A stretch of 64,000 nucleotides of DNA from Timema cristinae. Taxonomy: Eukaryota; Arthropoda; Insecta; Phasmatodea; Timematidae. Under the pieces are notes generated by a model. The model saw only the letters and a program-made list of their open reading frames with translations. It had not been told where the DNA came from and made no database searches. Below, piece by piece: positions 33,044 to 45,049 of the stretch. The stretch spans positions 28,161,390 to 28,225,389 of the forward strand of contig JBCFYV010000012.1 of assembly GCA_039000515.1 (NCBI GenBank), given 5' to 3'. Made by a program: the position numbers and the translations under genes. Position 1 is the first letter of the stretch, and each line of letters opens with the position of its first letter.

Positions 33044-33597
33044 ATTTTACATTTAAAACAGCTTTATTATTATTTTAAAATCTCTCTCCTTTTGCCTGCA
33101 TTAGAAATTAAGAACACCTTTTTTCTAATATTATTTTTCATGTTATTGCTCCACACAAACATTAAGCCAGCTAAGCCTAGAAATGTTTTCTAATCGTGAT
33201 GATTTATTTAATTCTTTGTACAAATTTGTCAATTGTGTTGAAACAGAACTTGTTCATGGTTTAAAATGGAATATCGTTTTTTAAGATTAAATATACGATA
33301 AGAAAAATTAGAAATGTAAACGTCAAATAAAATTATGTATATATTATACTTTAAATTAATCAATAGGAATATAAATAATAAAAAAGTTACAACAAAACTT
33401 GAGTATTTGAATAACTATTTTATAAACAAAATGACATTATAGCATTTAACTTACAAATTAGAATAGCAACATCCAGCACTATTACAAGAATAGTTATACC
33501 TCAGAAGTAATGCACTTCATGGAATCAAACTATCGCCCCTTAGACCTGTAATCAAAAGCTCGAACACACCCACACCAGTGGGCAAGGGGACAAAGGC
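33044..33597. other. AT-rich non-coding stretch
   Basis: No gene seen. The 61-codon frame starting at 33008 overlaps the end of repeat R and is not credible. Confidence 0.5.
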
Positions 33598-33810
33598 GTT
33601 AGTATAGTCTTGTCTGGTTTACCAGTGATGGAGCTGTCTGTAATTGAATCCGAGTCGGGTATGCTGAAGTGTTTTAAAAATGAATTATTTACACTTTGAG
33701 TCTAAAATGAGGATAAATATCTCTAAATTAAATATATTTTTCAACCCTACCTTCTGCTATAGTGTGATTAAATACGGATAGCCCAGATAGGAGGTAATAC
33801 ATGATGTGAA
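33598..33810 (+). mobile_element. tRNA-derived SINE (family 2)
   Basis: The head has TGTCTGGTTTACCAGTGATGG near 33612 and a B-box-like TGTAATTGAATCCGAGTCGGG near 33640-33660, similar to the copy at 27145. The tail is GGATAGCCCAGATAGGAGGTAATAC near 33775-33800, a diverged version of the family's 3' word. Confidence 0.5.
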
Positions 33811-34417
33811 ATAAACTTATTACAAAATCACTCGTCTTACAAACCAACTTAAATTTAGGTTTAGACCCAATTTATCTTACGTTATCACTGTGAAAGAGAA
33901 ATACCAAACTATAGGGAAGAGGGGTTAGTCGTTACAAGGGTACATTGCTACAGACTACTTTAAATAAATACTATCCCCTAGGTGCAGCACCTCCTGGAGC
34001 AGAAAGAAACACGATCTAGTTTGTTTTCAATTTGTTCAGTTCCCGCGAAGTTGCGGATGCTTGTGGAATTTTTGCGCTGAATGATGGATATATCAAAATT
34101 ATCTTGAAAGAGCTAGAAATTTTAGTTGAAATCTGAACCTGTGGATTAGTAGCCTTGAAAGGTTGGTATTTAATATTGAACTGTTTAATGAGTTGCTTAT
34201 GTCAGTAGCTGTAAAGTCATTAGTCGTATTAGGATATTTTATGTAATGACAAGTGGTGAGGTTTATTGTTACAGAAGGGTTGAGGAACTTGGTTACAGTT
34301 ACCCTGCCCCACCATGTGCTTTTGGTTAATGACATAACCAGTATATTAAATATTGGTTTTAGGAAAAAATGCATACATATAAACGCACTATCAATAAAGG
34401 CAGTGGCAATGCTAAAA
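33811..34417. other. Unassigned stretch
   Basis: A 91-codon minus-strand frame at 34099-34374 has no recognised motif. No repeat boundary was identified. Confidence 0.45.
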
Positions 34418-34799
34418 TAAATGGTAAGGAATTCCGCAAGAACTTTCTCGCTCTATTGTTTAAAAATGGAGATATTTACTCAAAATTGTAATATAATATA
34501 CACCAGAAAACCAGAGAGCAAATTACACTATACATACGTACATCTTTTTAGCTCACGGTTTTAAATGTTATAATTTTAATTTTTAAGAAATTAACGTCTT
34601 CATTTGTATATGTGGATCAATAGGGTCAACACTTCGTACTAAAATTTTACTTTCGGTTAAAATTTTCGTCATTTTTTTAGGGGATGCACATCTTATGTTA
34701 TCACATTGTGATTAAATTTCTCTTTTTTAAATTTTGACGAATATATTGGTAATTATTTAATAATGACTCAAAAATAAGAGAGAGATATCATTGCTGTAT

Positions 34800-35658
34800 C
34801 AGGGACGGATCTAGGAGGGGGTGTGCGCGCCCTTCAATAAATTAAACCAATGAAATCAATGTTTAAGTCACTACTAGTTTTATTGTCACGTAATACTATC
34901 TTACTAACCATATTTCATTTTTAAAATTGTTATTGGTAATATTATTAAATGATTAGTATACATAATAATTATAAATACTTAACATAATCACATTACGTAT
35001 TGAAATGGTGAAAATAGTCATTAATGAAATTACCCAAATTTAAGTTGCGCACCCTTACCTTGTTGCACAAACATTGTTTAGGTTTAAATTTATTTTAGCT
35101 TTTTTACCATTATATTTCAATGATTAATAACAAATAAAGATCTTTGAAATAAATTTTTTTAAATAGCGTGATTTATACAAAATCTTTGAATAATACCACG
35201 GATATAGCGTGTTAGTATGGCTTAGTGGTAAAATTTTGAGTTAGAATGATAAAAAAAACTAGCTATACTATAGAGTGGAGCTAGATTTCAATTGTTCGAA
35301 ATTTTAATAATTCCATCAATTTTTTCTAATTGATTGAATAGCTAAAAAACCATTCATATAATAATTGTTCTAATGTTTTAACTTATTTCCCTCTTAATAA
35401 TCATTATTCGTTAATGTTTTTATTATTTTCTTTTAATAAATTTCAATACTAATCGCAAATTTCGAGTTATACCCTTCATTTAAGGATTATTCTCAAGTTT
35501 AGCGTTACATTGAACAATTACTTAAAGATTTACTCTCAAATTTGGAATTAATTTTATGTCGAAATTTCTTGAGCCACCCCACCAAGCCCGATCCCAATAG
35601 GAGAACCCACGCCGCCCCCCACCCCACCCCTTTCACAAAAATCCTGGATCCGCCCCTG
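34800..35658. mobile_element. hAT-type MITE (859 bp)
   Basis: The left end CAGGGACGGATCTAGGA and the reversed right end CAGGGGCGGATCCAGGA differ at two positions. The flanks TGCTGTAT (34792-34799) and TGCTGTAA (35659-35666) form an 8-bp duplication with one mismatch. Removing it restores the repeat R word ATTGCTGTA seen elsewhere (near 37730). The 72- and 76-codon frames near its right end are incidental. Confidence 0.8.
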
Positions 35659-35919
35659 TGCTGTAAAACATTCCCCCTAAGAGTTTTAAGGAAAAACAAC
35701 AACTTATTGAAAGAATTACTCATTTGCTTGTTCTATGGCATTAGAGAATTATTGCGTACAAAATTGTTTTAATTTTGCTATAATCTCAGAAACTATTGGT
35801 TTTATAAAAATATATTTCAAATAAAAGTTTTATATTTTTAATAGTATAAAGTTTTACATTGAAAAGTGATTTAGTATTTTAAATATTTAAGGAAATATCA
35901 TATCATCTGTAACGTGCAA

Positions 35920-36650
35920 TGGGTTGCCTTCACGTGGCCCCGAGCACCCCTGGACATCGTGATCAGGGTAGTTTATAGGTAGATACTTTAAACTTTAGCT
36001 CCAACCCCCCCACATAGAAGGGTGATATGATCTGGATCAGGCCGGATACACAGGGAGGTGAGAATTAACACCTCCCCCCTTCCAGTCAATCACTGGTTGG
36101 ACCAACACAGGGAGACTACGTGCCTTCCACTTATCCGTGGTGGTAACCGGAGCTACTTCACTTCCGCTCACAGAAGTGACCTTGACGATCTCCACGGATG
36201 GGATTACGCCCATTGCACGTGAGAAAGTAAGTCTCCCACTCCTCGTGCGTACGAATGGAGGTGTCCATGTTCTAGCCCATGCACTACTAACCATACAGGT
36301 TAACACTAGAGACCTAAAACGGCTCACCACACGACCAGTGAGGCCTTAGCCCACATGCCCAGAACCCCAAAGGGCCGAGGCCCGAAAGCCCATAACCCCA
36401 GAGTTCCGGTTCCAAAAGCACAGAACCCCACCGCTCTGGCAATGCCTTCACTCGACCGAATTTAAACTCACTGCCCCACAGAGTCCAACCCATTGCAGAT
36501 ACCGCCGCCTCGAGTAAGCTCGTCACGTGGGCTTTCGGCCCAGCCCTGTGTACTACTTATAACGAAAGTAGTCTAACTGAGGCATACCAGTCCGCAAGGC
36601 CACCCCGAGCACCTGTAGGTAACCGATGCAAGCACCAGTCTCTCTGGCAC
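35920..36650. other. GC-rich insert of unknown origin within repeat R
   Basis: This about 730-bp segment is far richer in GC than its surroundings. Similar words lie at its two sides (TTAAGGAAATAT near 35889 and TTAAGGAGATATGG near 36658), possibly a long imperfect target duplication. It has open frames on both strands (36137-36349 plus, 36037-36330 minus), none recognised. GGCCCCGAGCACCCC near the left and GGCCACCCCGAGCACC near the right are direct repeats. A fragment of a LINE 5' region is one possibility. Confidence 0.4.
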
Positions 36651-37578
36651 GGGAAGTTAAGGAGATATGGAAATTTCCGCTTACGTAAAGTACTCTAAAA
36701 GTAATTTTCATGGCTAAATGAAAACATCAATTTGTTTATAATCTTGATCAACGCCTAGGGACGAATTTTAATCAAAATCGTTATAACTGATTTTGAGAAA
36801 ATAGTATTTTTTTTATCTTTCACCATTTAGTAAACTGCTCTTAATTTTATGGTTAAAAGACACACAGAGATGTGGAATTGCAAAAAAACACTTTATAGGG
36901 TTCTGGGGGTCACAAAACGTTGACACCCATCAACATCTCGGTTAGATTTTTTTGACGGTCGCAATACTTTAACTCAAGTGTTCAGAAAGTTAAAAAATAT
37001 ATATAATTTTGCATATAGCTTGAAAACTGTTTGTTATATAAAACAAAATTAAGTAAAAGAGGTTTATTATATTATATCTACATTTATGCAATGATAAATA
37101 ATTTCATATCTCAAAGACTTACGGAGATATAATAAAAAAATTAGAATTTACGAATAAGACCGGAACCCTTAAAATCATTTTCGAGAAAAATTGAGAGTAG
37201 CCATTTGGTTTGTAATATTGATAAAAGCTTAGAAATAAAATGTATTCAAAATCGTTAGAGCCAATTTTCATCAAATCGATTTTAACCCTTTCCTTCCTTT
37301 AAGAAACTACCTTAATTGTATGGTTGGATATCCTATTTCAAAACCCCCTCGGGGCAACCCTGTAAAAACCCTGGATACCAGTTTGCCCCAATCGGTAAAA
37401 CAGTTTATGTTTTAGCCTGAGGTACAGACTGACATACAGATGGACAGACAGATGCCATTGCGAAAACAATTTTTTCTGATTCGGGGATCATGAAACGTTG
37501 ACATTCATCAAAATCTTAGTTCGATTATTTTGACGATCACAATACTCTTTCTAACTGTAAGGTAGCGAGAAAGTAAAA

Positions 37579-38475
37579 ATATTAAGATTGGTCCCCAAGG
37601 TTCATTTCCGAAATTTTCTTGGGGGTTGCACATCTTATGGTTATCGCATTGATATTAAATTATTCATTTATAAATTTTACCTAGGTAAATATTGACTATT
37701 GAGTCTAAAATAATAGAAAAAGATCATTGCTGTACAAACATATCCCCCAAGAGGTCGAAGGAAAGAGAACATACACTTTTTGAGACACTTACTTGTGTTG
37801 TATCTTACTCTATGATATTAGTTATTTATTGCGTTAAAACTTTAGTAGGGTCTCTTTACAACTAAAGCTCACAAAATTGTATTAAAATATTTACCAATAC
37901 CTCTGAAACTATTGGTTTTATAAACATATATGTCAAATAAATGTGTATTATATATAAACCTACATATTTTTAATTTTAAGTAATTTCATATCTCAAATGG
38001 GTTTGGAGATATGATTAAAAAAAACGAGAATTTACGCCTCAGACCGTAGCCCTTAAGTTATTTTTGCCAAAATATTGAGAGTAACCATTTTGTTTGGAAT
38101 ATTTAAAAATATTCTTAAATGAATTTTAATCAAATTTGTTAGAGGTTACTTTGAGAAAATCTATTTCTCTCTATTTGCCCTTCAGTAAACTACCCTTAAT
38201 AATAGGGTTAGATATCAATTTCCAAAAACTCCTCGGGGCAAATCTATGAAAACACTAGATACCAAGTTTTAGCCCAATCAGTAAAATAGTTTAGGCTCTA
38301 GTCCAAGGTACAGACAGATATACAAACAGACAGATGAACGGACAGACGGAAATTCAAAAACAACTTTTTTGGATTCAGCTGGTCATAAAACGTCAACTTT
38401 TATCACCCTGAGTTCGATATTTTCAACGATCACAATACTTTCTCTACCTGTAAGATAGCGATAAAGTAAAAAAAG
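37579..38475 (+). repeat. Dispersed repeat family R, copy 2b (5'-truncated)
   Basis: Directly after copy 2, the sequence restarts at a point equivalent to about 34660 (GGGGGTTGCACATCTTATG) and ends again with TACCTGTAAGATAGCGATAAAGTA. It therefore looks like a second, partial unit in tandem with copy 2. Confidence 0.55.
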
Positions 38476-40345
38476 ATGTGGATGCTGCATAAAAGGCCAT
38501 CACGTGCATTGTTGCTAAGAAAAGCTGGAAATGCATTTAATGTGAACTTCATGACATTGCAGCGATACGTTAAGAAATTAAAAGCTGCCAAAGAGGAAGG
38601 AAAAAAATATTGGGTATCTTCTCCAATAAACAAAAGCAGGAATCGACCAATTATTTAAAGCATTCAGCAAGAATATTACTCGGTCTTAATACAGTGGAGA
38701 CAAAATCACTTTCTTACTAATTTCTTTAGATAGTGGCATTACAGTGCCAGATAAATGGCATGGAAGCAATAAGGCTTTGAAAGATTAGATTATAGATTTT
38801 ATAAAAATATCCTTCACTTTCCATCAGTACTTAAGAGCTAGCAAGCTTGGGAAGTTTAATAGACACATTTTTATTAAATTTTTAGACAACTTGGCTTCTG
38901 TTTTCGGAAAAAACAATTTCAAAGTCAAGCTGTATGTAACATAACGAAACTGGTGTGACCACAGTAGAGCAGCACAAATAATTAATTGTCATAAAAGGCA
39001 TCACACAAATCGTAGCAGCCACTTCTGCATAAAGAAGAACTTTTAAGACTGTAGATTTAGCTGTTAATGCTAGTGGAAACAGTGTTCCTTCTTTGACAAT
39101 TTTTCTGAGGAAATATTTAAAAGAGAATTTTGTTGCTGATGGCCCTCCCGGATGCGTTGGAGATGCAAACCCAAGTGTCTAGGTGATAAATGACGAGATT
39201 ATAAAGTTTCTTATACACTTTGTGAGTCAAGTTAGGTGTTCCAAATAGTGACCAGTCCTTGATAACCATGTTTCACATATGGGCAATGAGGCTATAAATT
39301 ACTTCCGTGAAAATGTTGTAGTGTTAATTTCCTTTCTGCCCAAACTTCCCACAAATTACAACCAATAGATGGCTGTGTCGACGGACCATTCAAGAAGTTT
39401 TATAATCCTTCAGCTGACCTTAGAACACAGCCAAGTAAGAAGCAGTTTCTCAACCTTACGGGGATTTTGCTGCGCTCCTTTTGCCAGCTTGGGTTCTTCT
39501 ACACTGGGCTTCTCTATTATCACTGCTGGGTGATGATAGGATTAACAGCATGATCCTAGTATTGAAGGACTGGAGTTACCAAAAGGAGCGCAACCAATTC
39601 AACCTGGATGTTGAGTGTCTGGGTATGTTATTCGTTTGTACCCTAGGATAAAGAGCAAACCAGGCTGCACAGTGATGATACATAACATCCCTACGTTGAG
39701 TAAGCAAATACCTCAAACTTAAACCACATAGAAGAATATTCTTACAGGCTTTGAAGCAACTGGCTGCAAAACCATTCAATAGAAATGTGTTCGATGATGA
39801 AGACATTCTAACCTCAAGCAGTAACAGACAGATCATTTACTGAATCTTAAAGTGACCCCGAACAAGGTGATATGCTAGCAGATATCGTGAAACTGAATGG
39901 CACCAAAAGTGCGTGTGAACTTCATCTGACGATACAATCTACATCATCCTCATCAAAGATCGTCAAAACTCTTGTCAGTCCTGAAGACAAATGATCGTAT
40001 ACCCAGGCACAGGAACCGAGAAAGACAACAAATCGCAGACAATTTAAATTTGCCGTTTTGATCAACTTCCCTACGAAGGTACTGTAGAAGCAAAACAATT
40101 AAAACTAAAACATAATAAAGCAAGACAAAAAAGGAAGGTCCATGGGGGAAGAAAGTCGTTCCAGCAGGATAAAAACATTTGAAAAACGTAATCTATCCCC
40201 TTCAAGCTACAGTGAAGAAGATGACGACTGTGTTTGGCTCAAATATTTGAAGCCTTGGTCAAGGTCAAACACCGGTCAGAAATAAGTGCAGTGGGCTCAC
40301 TCAAATTGTGCCAATGATGATCCTTGTTATGTGTATCATAGTTAA
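38476..40345 (+). pseudogene. pogo/Tigger (jerky-like) transposase fossil
   Basis: The N-terminal helix-turn-helix is visible at 38530-38590 (FNVNFMTLQRYVKKLKAA). Further fragments in varying frames match the DDE_1 domain: KGITQIVAATSA and VDLAVNASGNSVPSLTIFLR near 38995-39110, VADGPPGCVGDANPS near 39135-39180, and a DNHVSHMGNEAINYF stretch near 39260-39310 holding the conserved Asp-Asn. A later KPFNRNVFDDEDILTSSS (about 39770-39820) fits the C-terminal region, and WAHSNCANDDPCYV near 40290 a final zinc-finger-like end. Multiple stops and shifts show decay. It starts right at the end of repeat R copy 2b. Confidence 0.75.
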
Positions 40346-41039
40346 AATTCAGATCTTAAAATTTAAGAAATAAGTAACAAGAATAAGCCAATTTTGTAAA
40401 TTGGAATGTTTATGAAGTTTTATTTGTTTTTTCCCTAGGCAATTCTGTTTATTATGGTTTGGATTTGTTCTGCTAGTAGAAAGGTATTTCATTTACATGG
40501 ATTTCAATTATTTTAGTGTTGATATTCCATATGGAGAATCATTTCTATATTGTTATTTTATTGTGGACATATTATCATTGTACCCACTTCTTAATTGGAT
40601 TCTGTTTATTATGAATATGTACATTTGTAAGACTTCTACTCTTTTTTAAATCAGAAATATGTGCTGAATTTTTTAGTTTCTCCTGCTCTTTGTTCATTCT
40701 AAAGATAAAATGTTAAATTCCAATATTATAATTTATTATTACATTTATTTTTGAATCAATAGAGCATTGAAGTAAATGTCAATGTATTTCATCATTATAT
40801 ACCTACTTTAATTGTTATAATTACTAACCCCTACTAATAACTGTATCATATAACACCACAGAAAAGCAAATTTTTACAAATTTAATGACTGAACATATTA
40901 CTATTTTGATAACAGTGTAAAGTTTTATAGGCCCAAATTAGATTTAAAAATACACTGAAATGATGCATCTTTCAAATTATACTGATTTGGGCTTATTGTT
41001 AAAGTATGTCTTAAAAAAACTATCGCAATTTATAACACT
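40346..41039. other. AT-rich non-coding stretch
   Basis: Nothing recognisable. Confidence 0.5.
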
Positions 41040-41145
41040 TTACAATATATTTTTTTTTCGTTTCTGGAATCGAACCTTATATCTATAGCTCAGTAAACAG
41101 AAGCGCTACTGACTAAACTAAGGTGCCGGAAAGATTTATTCTCTT
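41040..41145 (-). mobile_element. tRNA-derived SINE head fragment
   Basis: On the minus strand there is an A-box-like TTAGTTTAGTCAGTAGCGC and a B-box GGTTCGATTCCAG about 40 bases later. No acceptor stem can be formed, so this is a tRNA-derived repeat, not a tRNA gene. Confidence 0.5.
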
Positions 41146-41339
41146 ATCCCACTCTAAGCTATATATTTTCTTAAAATTATGTCGTCAAGCTTTAATTAAT
41201 TGTACAAGAATAGCTTGGGTGTAGAATGGTAAAAACATTTATATTTGATATTTTGCTATCAAAATCTTGTTTGAATTGAGATAAAACACTCCGGTTTTAG
41301 ATTTTTAAAATGTCTAACAATTTAAATATAGAAAATCTA

Positions 41340-41960
41340 ATGCCCCTCAACCGCATGTCAAAAGTCCCCCCCCCCTTTCCTTCGAAGGGGGTAGGCAACC
41401 AAAGCCCCGGGACGACACGCAGATTGCATGCCATATCTTCCCCCCATTCCCCGTTCCCGTCGGTCCGTCTGTTTTAATCGCGCTAAAACAACACGCAAGC
41501 GACTGTCATTTGTCATCCCTAATAGCATTTTGCTTGGTGTGCTCTCTAGCGGCAGCCAGCTCGTACTAATATGTTTTAATTAAGCTCGGCTTTATGCAGT
41601 TAGTAGCGAGCTTATACAAGAGTTTGGTGAAGAGCGAGATAGAGGGAGTAGGGGGTATAAGGGGATCGGAAGAGAAGGGGTGGTTACTCAAAACAACCCC
41701 CATCCTATCTCAGGGGTGAGGAGTGCTTATTTCATTAGATTATATTCCGTAGAGAGGTGGGGAGATGGGGGCGACATGGCGAAACAGAGCTGCTGGAGTT
41801 TAGAGGAAACATAGCACACGAAATATTAATGTAATGAAAAGGATTAAACTCACTTCTACGTAATACACAATCTCAAAAGTATCTCTTCTATGCTCCTTCT
41901 CTTTCCCACGCCTTCACTTCTCCGTCTTTGTCGTTACTCTGTATTTCTCCTTCACCTCAC
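41340..41960. promoter_or_regulatory. GC-richer unique block, possible regulatory element
   Basis: This stands out from the AT-rich surroundings by composition and by lacking repeat-like words. It has CpG-containing segments (41400-41540), a homeodomain-type TTTTAATTAAGC near 41575, and purine-rich segments at 41630-41690. No convincing open frame is present. It might be a host promoter, enhancer or untranslated exon. Confidence 0.25.
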
Positions 41961-43299
41961 TAAATCCTCTTTACATTGTTCTACGAGTTACAAAAAAAAG
42001 CATGATAAACTACACAAAAGTAGTTTTTAGTCCAAAGGGAATAAAAGATATATATTTTCAGGTGTTAAAACGGTGGAAAATAAGCTATTTAGTGATGCTA
42101 CCATTTGTAAGGGTTAATTGTTTGTTGAGTAATATGTTTATCCTAAGATAAATAATGTATTATGCACTTTAATTATCCAGTTAAATAAAGCACTGCCTCT
42201 CAAACTGGGGACAACGGAGTCGTTTCAATGGGTCCTCGGGATTCACATACTACACACATCTTTAAAACTAGTCCTCACATAAACATCATGTGAATGACTT
42301 CTGGGTTAATGTTCGTTTTGACTACTCAGAAATGTTAGACACAAAATTAGAGGTATCTGATATCTTTTCCCATCCCATATGTTTATCGAAGGGAGTTTTT
42401 TGCTCTTTTTGAATTGACATCAAAGATGTCATCGCTTCAAACTAATATGAAATTATCAGGACCCGGGTTTTGATGACATGGATATCTTTTTATTTTTTAC
42501 TTCACAAACGAGTCTTATGGTTACATAAACTATGTTTATGATTCCATTGTTGTTGAAACATATTTGTATAGTTTGGTCTTGAGTCTTTTTTTTTTGTCAT
42601 ATCGGATATTTAGGTGGTATTTTCTTTGCTTGTGTCATTTTATGATCATTTTTAGGCATATAGATTAAAAAATAATATTTTTAAATACTATTAATATTTC
42701 ATAAATGGATTAATATTCTAACATACATTGTTTCATGAGACAGTTTTTAGAATTATAAGATATACAATTAACTGTGTATGGTCTTTGCTTGTGCTACACC
42801 CTCCGCTGATCCTATAGGTAAGGCCCCTAAAACTACTGGACAGGGAGGACGTAACGTACATTTTATAAATGACAACAGAAAAATGCATTGTTTTCAATCA
42901 TGTATATTTTAATTTGTTCAAAGCAGAAACAGACAAAGGAATATATGGCCTTAATTCAAAAACTTTCCAATAGCTACTACTGTAAAAGAAAACATTGCAT
43001 CATATAATGTACCGTCTTTCAGGTATCTGGTAGAACTACTACTCAAACACATCTCTCAATATACTGTACCTAATAACATGACTTAAGGTCTTTCAAATAT
43101 AGTTACCCACAAACGAGTACAAATATCAATAAGCCTATTGATACCCATAAATAAAGGTATAGGCTTTTACTGTATAAAAATACAGTGTGATATCTCGTGT
43201 CCTACTAATTACTTCAATTCAAAGTTTACATTAGTTACAAGGATAATTCATGGATATAATCTATGACGCAGAGATTCAAACGCACAAAGTTGCGTAGCC
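41961..43299. other. AT-rich stretch with a lone hAT-like end
   Basis: CACTGCCTCTCAAACTGGGG at about 42191 resembles a hAT terminal repeat. Its partner was not found. No gene seen. Confidence 0.4.
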
Positions 43300-43830
43300 A
43301 CTAAATAGTTTACTTCAATTTGAGAATTTAACGTCTAATGGTTACAACACTAAAGGAAATAACAAACAATGACATTCTTGACATTTCCATATTATTAATA
43401 TATACCTCTATGACCCTGGACAATAGTAAGAAATATAATGTATTTAAACGTAACTCCTCCATTACTCTGCTTGAGTTATAACAATTTTAACTTTAAGAGA
43501 AAACAGGTCTATCTCCCAAGACGCTAACATATGGTCTGTTCTACAAATTACATTAACTAACATCAAACGAAATATCTCCATTGCGTTGACTCAAAGATTT
43601 AACAATTTACATTACAGGTCAATCCTCAATGACCCCAAAACAAAGTTAGCTATATAAAATAATTTAAATAATGCCAGACGCGATTGCCCCATGGCATTGA
43701 CTCAAAGATTTAACTATTTATTCCATAAGTCTCACTGCCATGACCCCAATAAATAGTTAGTTCTATAAAATAAATTAAATTATATCAAACGTAATATTTT
43801 CCTAGGTCTTTCCTCCATGACCCCAACACT
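43300..43830. repeat. Degenerate tandem repeat, period about 115-130 bp
   Basis: Three to four diverged units can be aligned. Shared words are ACGYRATWTCYCCATTGCGTTGACTC (as CCATTGCGTTGACTCAAAG near 43579 and CATGGCATTGACTCAAAG near 43691), AAGATTTAAC, and CATGACCCCAAYAAA followed by TAGTTAGYTMTATAAAAT. Earlier units near 43320 and 43440 are weaker. Confidence 0.55.
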
Positions 43831-43899
43831 GTCCGCTCTATCGAAATGCTCTTTCGATGAAGCTCTATTCAATAATGATATGTCTAATATAATTTACAT

Positions 43900-44330
43900 T
43901 CTCTTATATATTGAGTCTAGAGAACAAGAAAGGGGGGTGGGAGTGATAACATTCTAGTCAGCCACGCAGTACAAGGCATTACGTCATCATGCCGTAATTT
44001 CACAAGTCTTCCTGGTCGCTGATTGGATGTCTATCGTCGCAATGCAGTTGTTCACGATTCCTCGAGGTCCATCTTTTTAACTGAAGTTGGAAACATCTGA
44101 TATCAGGTGAGAGAGTTGCCTTACCCCCCCTCCAGGGGGCAATACAGGGCGCGTTGATTTAGTGCCTGGACTCTTGGAAAACACCGCCCAGTGTTAATAT
44201 TATTCTCGGGCCGGGTAGATCATCTAATGCGGACTTTTCTAGTCGTGGTCGCTCCACGCTTCCACATCGTTGTTTTTGACTTGGTAGTAATCTAGTGAGG
44301 CCAGCATGGAGATCCGAAGGTACGTGAAGA
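43900..44330 (+). promoter_or_regulatory. Candidate host promoter and first exon
   Basis: The block is GC-richer than its surroundings. It has an inverted CCAAT box (GATTGGATG near 44021), a CRE-like TTACGTCATC near 43979, and CpG-rich segments (44150-44260). An ATG at 44306 with good context (CCAGCATGG) leads after 14 bases into CCGAAGGTACGTGA, a good splice donor at 44320. This would give a very short first coding exon. No downstream exon was found in the window, so it is a suggestion only. Confidence 0.2.
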
Positions 44331-45049
44331 ACAGTTTATTAGGTAGACAGTTGATATTGAATATTTAGGAACGCTGATTTGATATATGATTGTTGGGGCT
44401 ACATTGGGCTAAAATAGTGAAGTTTACTATTGTAGGATATGTCAAGGTTTTATTTTTGGGGCAGGTAGTATGCGTTAAGCGATTGAACGTGGAATATGAG
44501 GTCGGGTGGGGTAGTCATTGTACAATACTAAGTTTGTATTGTTTGTATGGGTTTAAAATAAACAATAAATGTTAGAAACTGCAATTATGTTGAAAAGAGT
44601 TGCGATTTGAGGGGATCAGAAGCAGATATTCACAAATCAATGTTTTATTTAACTTAAAGAAAGGATGCGTATAGTTGCAAAACTCGCCTTGTCTAATCCA
44701 AGGGATTTTGTGAAAATTAGGAAAAACTGTTATTTAACTTTACGTTTGGAATTTGGTAGTTATTTAAATTGCAATGCAACAATATAGTAGTGTGTAAATA
44801 TTCTTTAATATAATCCAGATTTTCAGACATAGTCAGGATATATTTGATTAAATTATTTGTATAAGGCGAGTTTTGAAAAATGTACCTTTATTAGGCAAGT
44901 TTTGATAAAACAAAGCCTTGTGATATAACTTTTAAAAATATGTATCCATCTTTAATACTATACAACCCACACAACTGAAAAATATGTTAAATGTTTTTAT
45001 AGAACCTTAAATCCTCAGTTCATATTCATCTTATAAAACATACACTTCA
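44331..45049. other. AT-rich non-coding stretch
   Basis: A 61-codon plus-strand frame at 44390-44575 has no recognised motif. Nothing else is seen. Confidence 0.45.

Larger units (their letters stand above)
34418..37578 (+). repeat. Dispersed repeat family R, copy 2, with two nested inserts
   Basis: It starts AATGGTAAGGAATTCCGCAAG then AACTTTCTCGCTCTATTG, closely matching copy 3 at 57290. It ends CTAACTGTAAGGTAGCGAGAAAGTA. Between, 34800-35658 is a hAT-type MITE and about 35920-36650 is a GC-rich insert; without these it is about 1.5 kb, like copy 1. Internal segments repeat, for instance versions of TTGAGAGTAGCCATTTGG. Confidence 0.6.

Noticed and set aside
34099..34374. 91-codon minus-strand frame
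   Set aside because: No recognisable domain; length is within chance for this composition.
35505..35772. 72- and 76-codon frames on both strands
   Set aside because: They overlap the right end of the hAT MITE and are repeat-derived.
41040..41145. Possible tRNA gene
   Set aside because: A and B boxes are present but no acceptor or anticodon stem can be formed; a SINE head fits better.
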